Shown here: positions 21,743 to 31,274 of the stretch, piece after piece | Layout: each line of letters begins with the position of its first letter | How positions within the stretch are numbered: position 1 is the first letter of the stretch | NCBI RefSeq assembly: GCF_036226685.1 | Contig: NZ_CP109009.1 | Span: forward strand, 5,917,501-5,981,500 | Source: Streptomyces sp. NBC_00690 | GTDB lineage: Bacteria > Actinomycetota > Actinomycetes > Streptomycetales > Streptomycetaceae | DNA length: 64,000 nt | Direction: 5' to 3' | Notes under the pieces: model-generated | Databases searched by the model: none | What the model was told of the DNA's origin: nothing | The model's input: only the letters and a program-made list of their open reading frames with translations | Made by a program: the position numbers and the translations under genes

Positions 21743-22177
21743 GTGTCAGGCGCGTCCGGCCGTGTGCTCGTTGTCGACGACAACCGGGTCATCCGGCAGT
21801 TGATCAGGGTCAACCTTGAGCTGGAGGGCTTCGAGGTCGTGACCGCGGCTGATGGTGCCGAGTGTCTGGAAGTCGTCCAACAGGTGCGGCCCGATGTCGT
21901 CACGCTCGACGTCGTCATGCCCAGGCTCGACGGGCTGCGCACCGCCGCTCGGCTGCGGGCCGATGCCGCGACCAGTCATCTGCCGGTGGCGATCATCAGC
22001 GCATGCACCCAGTACGAGGTCGAGAGCGGTATCGCCGCCGGTGTCGACGCCTTCCTCGCCAAGCCCTTCGAGCCCACCGAGTTGATCCGTCTCGTGGCGC
22101 AGTTGATGCGGCGGGACCCACCGCCGGCCGTTGACGGGCGGCGCGGGGCCGGGCACGCGGGGAGTGCCTGTGGCTGA
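21743..22177 (+). CDS. single-domain response regulator
   Basis: About 144 residues from GTG 21743 (VSGASGRVLVVDDNRVIRQL). It is a bare receiver domain: acidic pocket DD near residue 12, phospho-acceptor Asp in VTLDVVMPRLDG, and the Lys in FLAKPFEP. The short tail (DPPPAVDGRRGAGHAGSACG) has no output domain. It likely acts by phosphotransfer or protein contact. No kinase is adjacent. It is the first chromosomal gene beyond tRNA-Arg, as in S. coelicolor (SCO5351, from memory). Confidence 0.82.
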   Translation: MSGASGRVLVVDDNRVIRQLIRVNLELEGFEVVTAADGAECLEVVQQVRPDVVTLDVVMPRLDGLRTAARLRADAATSHLPVAIISACTQYEVESGIAAGVDAFLAKPFEPTELIRLVAQLMRRDPPPAVDGRRGAGHAGSACG

Positions 22178-22232
22178 CCGCATGGCGAAACACGTTCGCT
22201 AAGCGCCCCCCTTCCTCGCCTACGCTTGTCCC

Positions 22233-23207
22233 GTGACCCCCGCTGATCTCTCGCGAACCGTGCTGCACGCTGTGCACCGCGCGGTGCAGGACGGTGTGCT
22301 GAGTGCACCCGTTCCCGAGCGGGTCAGTGTGGAGCGGCCCCGTCCAGGGGGGCGCGGTGACTACGCCACCAACGTCGCACTCCGGCTCGCAGGCCCCGCC
22401 GGACAGCCCCCTCGTGCCGTCGCCGAGACCCTCCGGGCGCGGATCGTCGACGACTCCCGGATCGCCTCCGTCGAGATCACCGGGCCGGGCTTCCTCAACA
22501 TCACCCTGCGGGCGGGTGCGCAGCAGGCTCTGGTGCGACGGGTGCTGGAGCAGGGAATCCGCTACGGACACCGGGACGGGCAGGACGACCAACGGGACCC
22601 ACGGCCCCTGCTCGATGTTCCCCGCGTCCAGGGGGAAGGCGACCTTCGGATCCGGCTCTGGGCCCAGAGCGTTCAGCGGCTGCGGGCGGCCCAGGGGTTC
22701 GGGCAGGAGTTCGTCGCGGAGACGGGTTCCCTCGACGCCTCGGGACCGGACGTACCGTACGACGACGAGACCCGCTGGGCCATGCTCTCCGTCGCGGCCC
22801 ATGACCACCCCCGGCCTCCGGCGCACTTCCTGCCCCAGCGCGAGGACAACCCCCTCTTCCAGGTCCGCTACGCACACTCCCGTGCCCGTGCCCTCACCCG
22901 CAACGCCGCCGCGTTGGGTTTTGTCGGTGTGCCCGATGAGCAGGTGGACACACCGCTCGCCCAACTCGTCGAGGACCACCCCGCGGTCCTGGCGTCCGCC
23001 GCCCGACTGGGCGCGCCCGATCGGCTCGCCCGGCACCTTGAGGCGACCGCCGACGCCCTGCTCGACTTCCAGCACTGCGTACTCCCCCTCGGTGACGAGA
23101 AACCCATGGCCGCCCACCGCTCCCGGCTCGCTCTCGCCGAAGCCGCCGGGACGGTGTTGGCCGGTGGCCTGTCCCTGCTCGGCATCAGCGCACCCGTACA
23201 TCTGTGA
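22233..23207 (+). CDS. nrtL: ArgRS-related anticodon-binding protein NrtL
   Basis: 324 residues with the two outer domains of arginyl-tRNA synthetase but no catalytic core. Residues 1-95 resemble the additional N-terminal domain ([32 protein letters not shown]), and residues 205-324 the DALR anticodon-binding domain ([20 protein letters not shown] ending ISAPVHL in place of RVLGIEAPERM). HIGH and KMSKS motifs are absent. It lies ten bases before lysA in all Streptomyces I know. It may bind tRNA-Arg; function is unproven. Confidence 0.85.
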   Translation: MTPADLSRTVLHAVHRAVQDGVLSAPVPERVSVERPRPGGRGDYATNVALRLAGPAGQPPRAVAETLRARIVDDSRIASVEITGPGFLNITLRAGAQQALVRRVLEQGIRYGHRDGQDDQRDPRPLLDVPRVQGEGDLRIRLWAQSVQRLRAAQGFGQEFVAETGSLDASGPDVPYDDETRWAMLSVAAHDHPRPPAHFLPQREDNPLFQVRYAHSRARALTRNAAALGFVGVPDEQVDTPLAQLVEDHPAVLASAARLGAPDRLARHLEATADALLDFQHCVLPLGDEKPMAAHRSRLALAEAAGTVLAGGLSLLGISAPVHL

Positions 23208-23217
23208 GAGAGACACC

Positions 23218-24609
23218 ATGAGCCGTTCCGCACACCCCGCCGGGCCCCGTCACGCCGATGTGCTCCCCGAGGGGCACTACTCCGCGCCCCCGGCGGACCT
23301 GAACGCCCTCGACGAGAAGGTCTGGGCCCGTACCGTCCGACGTGAAGCGGACGGTGTGGTCACTGTCGGCGGCATCGAAGTCACCAAGTTGGCCGAGGAG
23401 TTCGGCACCCCCGCCTACATCCTCGACGAGACGGACTTCCGGGCCCGCTGCCGTGCGTGGGCCGATGCCTTCGGGGAGAGCGCAGACGTCTTCTATGCCG
23501 GCAAGGCGTTCCTGAGCCGGGCCGTGGTGCGCTGGCTGCACGAGGAGGGGCTTAACCTCGACGTGTGTTCCGGCGGCGAGTTGAACACCGCCCTCGACGC
23601 GGGAATGCCCGCCGACCGCATCGCTTACCACGGAAACAACAAGTCGCCCGAGGAGATCGAGCGCGCCATCCGGGCCGGAGTGGGGCGGATCGTCCTCGAC
23701 TCCTTCCAGGAGATCGTGCGCGTCGCCCACATCGCCGGCGGTCTCGGCGTGCGCCAGCGGGTGCAGATCCGGGTCACCGTCGGCGTGGAAGCACACACGC
23801 ACGAGTTCATCGCCACCGCGCACGAGGACCAGAAGTTCGGCATTCCGCTGGCCGGGGGCCAGGCGGCCGAAGCCGTGCGCAGGGTCCTCACGCTGGACGC
23901 CCTCGAACTGATCGGCATCCACTCCCACATCGGCTCGCAGATCTTCGACACCTCCGGCTTCGAGGTGGCGGCCCACCGGGTCATCGGTCTGCTGCGCCAG
24001 GTCCGCGACGAACACGGAGTCGAACTGCCCGAGATCGACCTCGGCGGCGGCCTCGGAATCGCGTACACGCCCGCCGACGACCCCCGCGAGCCGCACCACA
24101 TCGCGAAGGCGCTGCACGAGATCGTCACCAGGGAGTGTGAGGCCGCAGGGCTGCGCACCCCCCGCATCTCCGTGGAGCCGGGGCGGGCCATCGTCGGTCC
24201 GACCGCGTTCACGTTGTACGAGGTGGGGACGATCAAGCCGCTGGAGGGCTTGCGGACCTATGTCAGCGTGGACGGCGGGATGTCGGACAATATCCGTACC
24301 GCGCTGTACGACGCCGAGTACAGCGTGGCCCTGGTTTCTCGTACATCCGATGCCGCACCGATGCTCTCGCGCGTCGTCGGGAAGCACTGCGAGAGCGGGG
24401 ACATCGTGGTCAAGGACGCGTTCCTGCCCGCCGATGTCGCACCCGGGGACCTGCTCGCCGTACCCGCGACCGGTGCCTACTGCCGGTCGATGGCGAGCAA
24501 CTACAACCATGCCCTCAGGCCCCCGGTCGTGGCGGTCAACGACGGTGCGGCGCGAGTGATCGTCCGGCGTGAGACGGAGGAAGATCTCCTGCGTCTGGAC
24601 GTCGGTTGA
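23218..24609 (+). CDS. lysA: diaminopimelate decarboxylase
   Basis: 463 residues. It converts meso-diaminopimelate to L-lysine, the last step of lysine synthesis, with PLP in an alanine-racemase-type barrel. PLP Lys 96 is in [10 protein letters not shown], the HSHIGSQI and [10 protein letters not shown] segments bind phosphate and substrate, and [10 protein letters not shown] carries the catalytic Cys from the partner subunit. ATG 23218 follows nrtL by ten bases. It heads the lysA-hom-thrC-thrB amino-acid block. Confidence 0.95.
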   Translation: MSRSAHPAGPRHADVLPEGHYSAPPADLNALDEKVWARTVRREADGVVTVGGIEVTKLAEEFGTPAYILDETDFRARCRAWADAFGESADVFYAGKAFLSRAVVRWLHEEGLNLDVCSGGELNTALDAGMPADRIAYHGNNKSPEEIERAIRAGVGRIVLDSFQEIVRVAHIAGGLGVRQRVQIRVTVGVEAHTHEFIATAHEDQKFGIPLAGGQAAEAVRRVLTLDALELIGIHSHIGSQIFDTSGFEVAAHRVIGLLRQVRDEHGVELPEIDLGGGLGIAYTPADDPREPHHIAKALHEIVTRECEAAGLRTPRISVEPGRAIVGPTAFTLYEVGTIKPLEGLRTYVSVDGGMSDNIRTALYDAEYSVALVSRTSDAAPMLSRVVGKHCESGDIVVKDAFLPADVAPGDLLAVPATGAYCRSMASNYNHALRPPVVAVNDGAARVIVRRETEEDLLRLDVG

Positions 24610-24707
24610 GTGAGATAGATGTCTCGCATACCGGACGGGGGATAGAAATCACCGTCCGGTGAGTGAGACTGGTCCAACCCTGAGAAGTGATTGAGAAGCG
24701 AGGTCGG

Positions 24708-26009
24708 ATGATGCGTACGCGTCCGCTGAAGGTGGCGCTGCTGGGCTGTGGAGTGGTCGGCTCAGAGGTGGCGCGCATCATGACGACGCACGCCGACGAC
24801 CTCGCGGCCAGGGTGGGTGCCCCGGTGGAACTCGCGGGCGTGGCCGTCCGCCGCCCCGACCGGGTGCGCGAGGGCATCGACCCCGCACTCATCACCACTG
24901 ATGCCACAGCCCTGGTCAAACGGGGCGACATCGACGTCGTCATCGAGGTCATCGGCGGCATCGAGCCCGCCCGCACCCTGATCACCACCGCCTTCGAACA
25001 CGGCGCTTCGGTGGTCTCCGCGAACAAGGCCCTCCTCGCGGAGGACGGTGCCACGCTGTATGCCGCCGCCGAGCAGCACGGCCGTGACCTCTACTTCGAG
25101 GCTGCCGTCGCCGGCGCCATCCCGTTGATCCGGCCGCTGCGTGAATCGCTCGCCGGCGACACGGTCAACCGGGTCCTCGGCATCGTCAACGGCACCACCA
25201 ACTTCATCCTCGACAAGATGGACAACTCCGGCGCCGGCTACTCCGAGGCGCTCGACGAGGCCACGGCGCTCGGCTACGCCGAAGCCGATCCGACCGCCGA
25301 CGTCGAGGGCTTCGACGCCGCGGCGAAGGCCGCGATCCTCGCCGGGATCGCCTTCCACACCCGGGTGCGCCTCGACGACGTGTACCGCGAGGGCCTCACC
25401 GAGGTCACCGCGGCGGACATGGCCTCCGCACGGCGGATGGGCTGCACCGTGAAGCTGCTCGCGATCTGCGAGCGCGCCGCCGACGGCCGGTCGGTCACGG
25501 CCCGCGTGCACCCGGCGATGATTCCGCTCAGCCATCCGCTCGCCTCCGTCCGCGAGGCGTACAACGCCGTCTTCGTCGAGGCGGAGGCCGCCGGACAGTT
25601 GATGTTCTACGGTCCGGGAGCCGGCGGTGCGCCGACCGCGTCCGCCGTCCTCGGCGACCTGGTGGCCGTCTGTCGCAACAAGCTCGCCGGCGCCACGGGT
25701 CCGGGGGAGTCCGCGTACACCCAGTTGCCCGTGAGTCCCATGGGCGATGTGGTCACGCGGTACCACATCAGTCTCGACGTCGCCGACAAGCCGGGCGTGC
25801 TCGCCCAGGTGGCCACGGTCTTCGCCGAGCACGGGGTGTCGATCGACACCGTTCGTCAGCAAGGACGTCCGGACGGCGGCGGCGAGGCTTCGCTGGTCGT
25901 CGTCACCCACCGTGCGCTGGACGCCGCCCTCTCGGGGACGGTCGAAGCGTTGCGGAGGCTCGACACCGTTCGCGGTGTCGCCAGCATCATGCGTGTTGAA
26001 GGGGAGTAA
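24708..26009 (+). CDS. hom: homoserine dehydrogenase
   Basis: 433 residues. It reduces aspartate semialdehyde to homoserine, the branch point to threonine and methionine. The NAD(P) fold [15 protein letters not shown] is at the N-terminus, the signature [20 protein letters not shown] and [11 protein letters not shown] in the middle, and an ACT domain ([20 protein letters not shown]) at the C-terminus, which normally senses threonine. ATG 24708 or 24711 could be the start. Seven bases separate it from thrC. Confidence 0.95.
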   Translation: MMRTRPLKVALLGCGVVGSEVARIMTTHADDLAARVGAPVELAGVAVRRPDRVREGIDPALITTDATALVKRGDIDVVIEVIGGIEPARTLITTAFEHGASVVSANKALLAEDGATLYAAAEQHGRDLYFEAAVAGAIPLIRPLRESLAGDTVNRVLGIVNGTTNFILDKMDNSGAGYSEALDEATALGYAEADPTADVEGFDAAAKAAILAGIAFHTRVRLDDVYREGLTEVTAADMASARRMGCTVKLLAICERAADGRSVTARVHPAMIPLSHPLASVREAYNAVFVEAEAAGQLMFYGPGAGGAPTASAVLGDLVAVCRNKLAGATGPGESAYTQLPVSPMGDVVTRYHISLDVADKPGVLAQVATVFAEHGVSIDTVRQQGRPDGGGEASLVVVTHRALDAALSGTVEALRRLDTVRGVASIMRVEGE

Positions 26010-26016
26010 GGGACCC

Positions 26017-27099
26017 ATGACGACCAACAGCCCCCGGCGGGGAACCCATCAGTGGCGCGGCATCATCGAGGAGTACCGGGACCGGCTTCCGGTCACGGAC
26101 ACGACGCCGGTCGTCACGCTCCGCGAGGGCGGTACGCCGCTCGTTCCGGCTCAGGTCCTTTCCGAGCGCACCGGCTGCGAGGTCCACCTCAAGGTCGAGG
26201 GCGCCAACCCCACGGGGTCGTTCAAGGACCGCGGGATGACCATGGCGATCACCCGGGCCAAGGAAGAGGGCGCCCAGGCCGTCATCTGCGCCTCCACGGG
26301 CAACACCTCCGCGTCCGCCGCCGCCTACGCGGTACGGGCGGGGATGGTCTGTGCGGTGCTGGTGCCGCAGGGCAAGATCGCGCTGGGGAAGATGGGTCAG
26401 GCCCTCGTCTACGGCTCGAAGATCCTCCAGGTCGACGGCAACTTCGACGACTGCCTGAATCTGGCCAGAAGTCTGTCCGAGAACTATCCGGTCGCCCTGG
26501 TGAATTCGGTGAACCCCTACCGGATCGAGGGTCAGAAGACCGCGTCGTTCGAAATCGTCGACGCCCTCGGGGATGCACCCGACATCCATGTACTGCCCGT
26601 CGGCAACGCCGGAAACATCACGGCGTACTGGAGGGGATACAAGGAGTACGCGGCGGACGGCCTGTCCACCCGGACCCCGCGGATGTGGGGCTTCCAGGCG
26701 TCCGGCTCGGCGCCGATCGTCCGCGGTGAGATCGTCAAGGACCCCTCGACCATCGCCACCGCGATCCGCATCGGCAACCCCGCTTCCTGGCAGCAGGCGA
26801 TCGCGGCCCGTGATGAGTCGGGTGGCTTCATCGACGAAGTGACGGACCGTGAAATCCTGCGCGCCTACCGGCTGTTGGCCTCGCAGGAGGGCGTCTTCGT
26901 CGAGCCGGCCTCGGCGGCTTCCGTGGCCGGTCTGCTGAAGGCGGCGGAGGCGGGCAAGGTCGATCCCGGCCAGCGGATCGTCTGCACGGTCACCGGAAAC
27001 GGACTCAAGGACCCGGACTGGGCGGTGGCGGGTGCGCCGCAGCCCGTGACGGTCCCCGTCGACGCGGTGACTGCGGCAGAGCGGCTCGGACTCGTCTGA
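26017..27099 (+). CDS. thrC: threonine synthase
   Basis: 360 residues, a fold-type II PLP enzyme turning O-phosphohomoserine into threonine. The PLP Lys 70 is in [11 protein letters not shown], and the phosphate-binding loop [13 protein letters not shown] and the late [14 protein letters not shown] are typical of the short actinobacterial ThrC. ATG 26017 is preceded by GGGGAG. Translation follows hom with a 7-bp gap. Confidence 0.95.
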   Translation: MTTNSPRRGTHQWRGIIEEYRDRLPVTDTTPVVTLREGGTPLVPAQVLSERTGCEVHLKVEGANPTGSFKDRGMTMAITRAKEEGAQAVICASTGNTSASAAAYAVRAGMVCAVLVPQGKIALGKMGQALVYGSKILQVDGNFDDCLNLARSLSENYPVALVNSVNPYRIEGQKTASFEIVDALGDAPDIHVLPVGNAGNITAYWRGYKEYAADGLSTRTPRMWGFQASGSAPIVRGEIVKDPSTIATAIRIGNPASWQQAIAARDESGGFIDEVTDREILRAYRLLASQEGVFVEPASAASVAGLLKAAEAGKVDPGQRIVCTVTGNGLKDPDWAVAGAPQPVTVPVDAVTAAERLGLV

Positions 27100-27590
27100 G
27101 CCCGGATCGTGCGGGTGGGCCCTTCTCCGGGAGGGCCCCCCGAAGCGCGCGAAGCGGTCACCGTCGGACGACCTCCGACGGGATCGGATGGCGCGAGGCT
27201 TGGGCGCCACGCCGGAATGCGAAGTGCCCGGCTTTTGAGAAATCGTATTCCGGGCTCTTTTCCTCAGGTTGCCGAACCGGTGAACGCGCCGGCCCGCTGC
27301 GGCGTATTTCCGACCGAAGGAAAGATCTACCCCGGCGAAAGTTCTGCAAAGCAGGGCATCGGCGAACGTAGAGGCACAGCAGGCATGCGACACGCATCGT
27401 GCGCCTCCTGTGCGCCCTATGTCGCCACAGAACCTTCCTTCGATAGGCTGTACTGAACCCGCCCCGCCGCGTGTGCCGCGGTGTTGTTGCCGTTACGGCC
27501 CTCGGGTGTCCGGTTGTTCGTAGTTTCGTCGTTGCATCGTTGTGAATCTCCCGAAATCACGCAGTCAGAACCAAGGAGTGTCATCGAGCG
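27100..27590 (+). other. thrC-thrB intergenic region with a terminator-like hairpin
   Basis: A hairpin GGGCCCT/AGGGCCC (27117-27123 with 27132-27138) stands 17 bp behind thrC. The remaining 450 bp have no frame with convincing codon use. The last 120 bp are less GC-rich and probably contain the thrB promoter; I could not fix the boxes. The gap is long for two genes of one pathway. Confidence 0.6.
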
Positions 27591-28547
27591 ATGGCCGGTC
27601 CAGCGTTCCGCGCCGCCGCCGTCCGAGTGCGCGTACCCGCCACCAGCGCCAATCTCGGCCCGGGCTTTGATGCCCTCGGCCTGTCTTTGGGGCTGTACGA
27701 CGATGTCGTCGTCAGGGTCGCGGACTCCGGTCTGCATATCGACATCGCAGGTGAGGGCGCTTCCACGCTGCCCCGCGATGAGAGTCATCTGCTCGTACGG
27801 TCACTTCGTACGGCCTTCGGGCTGCTCGGCGGTCAGCCGCGCGGACTGGAAGTCGTCTGTGCCAACCGCATTCCGCACGGGCGTGGTCTCGGATCCTCGT
27901 CCGCGGCCATCTGCGCCGGGATCGTCGCCGCTCGCGCGGTGACGATAGGTGGCGACGTCAGGCTCGACGACACCGCGTTGCTTGAACTGGCGACCGAGAT
28001 CGAGGGTCACCCCGACAATGTCGCCGCCTGTCTCCTCGGCGGCTTCACCCTCGCCTGGACGGACGGGGGAGCGGCCCGTGCCATCAGGATGGAACCGGCC
28101 GATTCCGTGGTTCCCGTGGTCTTCGTCCCCGAGAATCCGGTGCTCACCGAGACGGCTCGGGGCCTGCTGCCGCGAACCGTCCCCCATGTGGACGCAGCGG
28201 CCAACGCGGGCCGCTCCGCCCTGCTCGTCGAGGCTCTGACCAGGCGTCCCGAGTTGTTGCTGCCCGCCACGGAGGACCGCCTCCACCAGGAGTACCGCGC
28301 CCCGGCGATGCCGCAGAGCGTCGATCTGGTCAACCGTTTGCGCGCGGACGGCGTCCCCGCAGTCATCTCCGGTGCCGGCCCCACGGTGCTGGCGCTGGCC
28401 GATGAGGGCACGGCCGACAAAATCGCCCTACTGGCGGGTAGCGGCTGGGCCGCCAACCGGCTCGCCATCGACACTTCGGGCGCGAGCGTGCTGCCGCTCG
28501 CTCCGGCGGGTGCGACCTCGTCCGGTGACGATTCGCATCCGCAGTGA
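27591..28547 (+). CDS. thrB: homoserine kinase
   Basis: 318 residues of the GHMP kinase family: ATP-binding PHGRGLGSSSAAICAG (motif 2), N-terminal VRVPATSANLGPGFDALGLS (motif 1) and ISGAGPTVLALADEG (motif 3). It phosphorylates homoserine to feed ThrC. AAGGAG stands 11 nt before ATG 27591. Separated by 491 bp from thrC, so it has its own promoter. Confidence 0.94.
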   Translation: MAGPAFRAAAVRVRVPATSANLGPGFDALGLSLGLYDDVVVRVADSGLHIDIAGEGASTLPRDESHLLVRSLRTAFGLLGGQPRGLEVVCANRIPHGRGLGSSSAAICAGIVAARAVTIGGDVRLDDTALLELATEIEGHPDNVAACLLGGFTLAWTDGGAARAIRMEPADSVVPVVFVPENPVLTETARGLLPRTVPHVDAAANAGRSALLVEALTRRPELLLPATEDRLHQEYRAPAMPQSVDLVNRLRADGVPAVISGAGPTVLALADEGTADKIALLAGSGWAANRLAIDTSGASVLPLAPAGATSSGDDSHPQ

Positions 28548-28584
28548 CCTCGCAGTGACACGGGATTGCCGGTGATGGAGAGGG

Positions 28585-28611
28585 GGAATGTTTGTTGGAG
28601 CCGGTAGTGTT
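28585..28611 (+). promoter_or_regulatory. sigma-R-type promoter upstream of rho
   Basis: GGAAT (28585-28589) and GTT (28609-28611) are 19 bp apart, the consensus of the thiol-stress sigma factor SigR of Streptomyces. Transcription would give a leader of about 320 nt before the rho start at 28941; the leader (28612-28940) has no other gene. Rho leaders are often self-attenuated. Confidence 0.65.
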
Positions 28612-28940
28612 AACCTCAAGTCTGCAACCGATGCCATTGCGGCTCGGAGCTTCGTGTCCCATTCGGGACCGCGCATTCTTCCGGGAGCCTCCCCCAACTG
28701 CCTGAGCAGCCTGCCTGAGCAGTTTTGAGCACGCTCCGGAACCGGCACGACACCTCCCGTTCCGCCAGGAGTGGGCCGAGCAGGGGGAATCTCGGGCCGG
28801 ACCTGCATGTATCTGACTCTCCGCCGCACCACATTCGGCGGGGACCACCGCCCCGGCACGGTCCGTTCATCCGGACCGCCGGACAGCACAACCGGTCGCC
28901 GAGCCAGAAGGCCGACGTCCGCTCCAGGGAAGGACCCTTC

Positions 28941-30977
28941 GTGAGCGACACCACCGATCTGATGGGCGTGAGTGCCGACAACAATGTCGACACCTCCGCG
29001 CCCGCCGAAGGTGCTGCCTCCGGCACCACCTCACGGCGCCGCCGTTCCGGCACCGGCCTAGAGGGCATGGTCCTGGCCGAGCTGCAGCAGGTCGCGTCCG
29101 GCCTCGGCATCAGGGGCACTGCGCGCATGCGCAAGAGCCAGCTGATCGAGGTCATCAAGGAGGCGCAGGCCGGCGGCGGAGCGTCCACGGCCAAGCCGTC
29201 GACAGCGCCCGCCTCGAAGTCTGCCGACGAGGCCGAGGCCAAGCCGAAGCGCCGCGCCACCTCAAGGGCGCGTACGGCGGAAGCACCTGCCGCCGACGCA
29301 GCTCCCGCGGCCGAGAAGGCCGCCACCCAGCAGCAGATCGACATCCCGGGTCAGCCGGCAAGCGACGACCAGCCGGTCGCCGAGCGCCGTCGTCGGCGTG
29401 CCACCGCGCAGGCGGGCAGCCCTGATGTCCAGAGCGACTCGCGTGCCGAGACGTCCGCCGAAGCGAAGGACGTCAAGGCCGAGCCGCAGGGCGACGCCAA
29501 GGCGGAGTCCGCGGTCGGCGCGTCCGCGCAGGACGGCGAGGGCCGGCGTGAGCGCGGTCAGCGTGGCGAACGCGGCGATCGCAGTGAGCGCGGCGAGCGT
29601 GGCGAACGCCGTGACCGTCAGCGCGACCGCCGCGGCAAGAGCGACGACCAGCAGCAGGGCGGTCAGCGCCAGCAGCAGCAGAGCCAGCAGCGCCAGGGCC
29701 CCAGCAGCCAGCCGCCGCAGGACGACTTCGACGAGGACGGCGGCGGTCGCCGCGGTCGTCGGGGTCGTTACCGCGACCGTCGTGGCCGTCGTGGTCGCGA
29801 GGAGTTCGTGACCAACGAGCCGCAGGTCGCCGACGACGACGTGCTGATCCCCGTCGCGGGCATCCTGGACATCCTCGACAACTACGCCTTCATCCGTACG
29901 TCGGGATATCTGCCGGGCCCCAACGACGTGTACGTCTCCCTCGCCCAGGTCCGTAAGAACGGCCTGCGCAAGGGCGACCACGTCACCGGCGCGGTCCGTC
30001 AGCCCAAGGATGGCGAGCGCCGCGAGAAGTTCAACGCGCTTGTCAGACTCGACTCCGTCAACGGCATGGCCCCCGAATCGGGCCGTGGCCGACCGGAGTT
30101 CAACAAGCTGACCCCGCTCTACCCGCAGGACCGGCTCCGTCTGGAGACCGACCCGGGCGTGCTGACCACGCGGATCATCGACCTCGTGTCGCCGATCGGC
30201 AAGGGCCAGCGCGGACTGATCGTGGCCCCGCCGAAGACCGGTAAGACCATGATCCTCCAGGCCATCGCCAACGCGATCACGGTCAACAGCCCCGAGTGCC
30301 ATCTGATGGTCGTGCTCGTCGACGAGCGCCCTGAAGAAGTCACCGACATGCAGCGGTCGGTCAAGGGCGAGGTCATCTCCTCGACCTTCGACCGTCCGGC
30401 CGAGGACCACACCACCGTCGCCGAGTTGGCCATCGAGCGCGCCAAGCGTCTCGTCGAACTCGGTCACGACGTGGTCGTCCTGCTGGACTCGATCACCCGT
30501 CTGGGTCGTGCGTACAACCTCGCCGCCCCGGCCTCCGGACGCATCTTGTCCGGTGGTGTCGACTCCACCGCGCTCTACCCGCCGAAGCGGTTCTTCGGTG
30601 CGGCGCGCAACATCGAGGACGGCGGCTCGCTGACCATCCTGGCCACTGCGCTGGTCGACACCGGCTCGCGCATGGACGAGGTGATCTTCGAGGAGTTCAA
30701 GGGCACCGGCAACATGGAGCTCAAGCTCGACCGGAAGCTCTCCGACAAGCGCATCTTCCCGGCGGTGGACGTGGACGCGTCCAGCACCCGTAAGGAAGAG
30801 ATCCTGCTCGGCAGCGACGAGTTGGCCGTTGTCTGGAAGCTGCGCCGGGTGCTGCACGCCCTCGACCAGCAGCAGGCGATCGAGCTGCTGCTGGACAAGA
30901 TGAAGCAGACGAAGTCGAACGGTGAGTTCCTGCTCCAGATCCAGAAGACCACCCCGTCGGCCGGCAACAACGACTGA
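28941..30977 (+). CDS. rho: transcription termination factor Rho
   Basis: 678 residues, well above the 420 of E. coli Rho. Residues 1-75 hold the N-terminal helix bundle ([20 protein letters not shown]); from about 95 to 295 runs a low-complexity insertion rich in Arg, Gly, Glu and Gln ([20 protein letters not shown]), typical of high-GC Gram-positives. The RNA-binding OB fold follows ([20 protein letters not shown]), then the RecA-type motor with Walker A APPKTGKT (Lys 435). The GTG 28941 start is chosen because GAAGGA precedes it and the upstream frame lacks coding character. A sigma-R promoter precedes it. Confidence 0.95.
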   Translation: MSDTTDLMGVSADNNVDTSAPAEGAASGTTSRRRRSGTGLEGMVLAELQQVASGLGIRGTARMRKSQLIEVIKEAQAGGGASTAKPSTAPASKSADEAEAKPKRRATSRARTAEAPAADAAPAAEKAATQQQIDIPGQPASDDQPVAERRRRRATAQAGSPDVQSDSRAETSAEAKDVKAEPQGDAKAESAVGASAQDGEGRRERGQRGERGDRSERGERGERRDRQRDRRGKSDDQQQGGQRQQQQSQQRQGPSSQPPQDDFDEDGGGRRGRRGRYRDRRGRRGREEFVTNEPQVADDDVLIPVAGILDILDNYAFIRTSGYLPGPNDVYVSLAQVRKNGLRKGDHVTGAVRQPKDGERREKFNALVRLDSVNGMAPESGRGRPEFNKLTPLYPQDRLRLETDPGVLTTRIIDLVSPIGKGQRGLIVAPPKTGKTMILQAIANAITVNSPECHLMVVLVDERPEEVTDMQRSVKGEVISSTFDRPAEDHTTVAELAIERAKRLVELGHDVVVLLDSITRLGRAYNLAAPASGRILSGGVDSTALYPPKRFFGAARNIEDGGSLTILATALVDTGSRMDEVIFEEFKGTGNMELKLDRKLSDKRIFPAVDVDASSTRKEEILLGSDELAVVWKLRRVLHALDQQQAIELLLDKMKQTKSNGEFLLQIQKTTPSAGNND

Positions 30978-31003
30978 CGTACGGTCAGCACGACCACCGC
31001 GGA

Positions 31004-31036
31004 ACCGCCCCGTCACCCTTGAGGTGACGGGGCGGT
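31004..31036 (+). terminator. rho terminator
   Basis: ACCGCCCCGTCACC and GGTGACGGGGCGGT form a perfect 14-bp stem with loop CTTGA, followed by CTCATTTCTG. It lies 27 bp behind the rho stop. Confidence 0.9.
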
Positions 31037-31274
31037 CTCATTTCTGTGCGATAGCTGTACGGCGCTGGTCAATCAATACTCCCGACACATACGATCATCA
31101 GCCCAGGTGGGGGTTTCCAGGGGGGATTTCCTGGGGGAGTTCGCAGTGTCAGGAGAGGCCGGGGGGCCTCGACAACCAGACCTGCTTCGTACATTCTTCG
31201 ACGCCCCACCACCTCGTGTTCACCGGCGGGCGCACGTGCGCCTCGCCCCATACAGACCCAAGGTGGTTAACCGA

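Noticed and set aside
22303..23217. N-terminal extension of LysA over nrtL
   Set aside because: The frame is open by GC bias only; its translation is a Ser/Arg/Pro-rich shadow and LysA homology begins after 23218.
28725..28940. longer Rho N-terminus
   Set aside because: The segment has Arg/Ser/Pro-rich shadow composition, no ribosome site and lies in the expected leader RNA.
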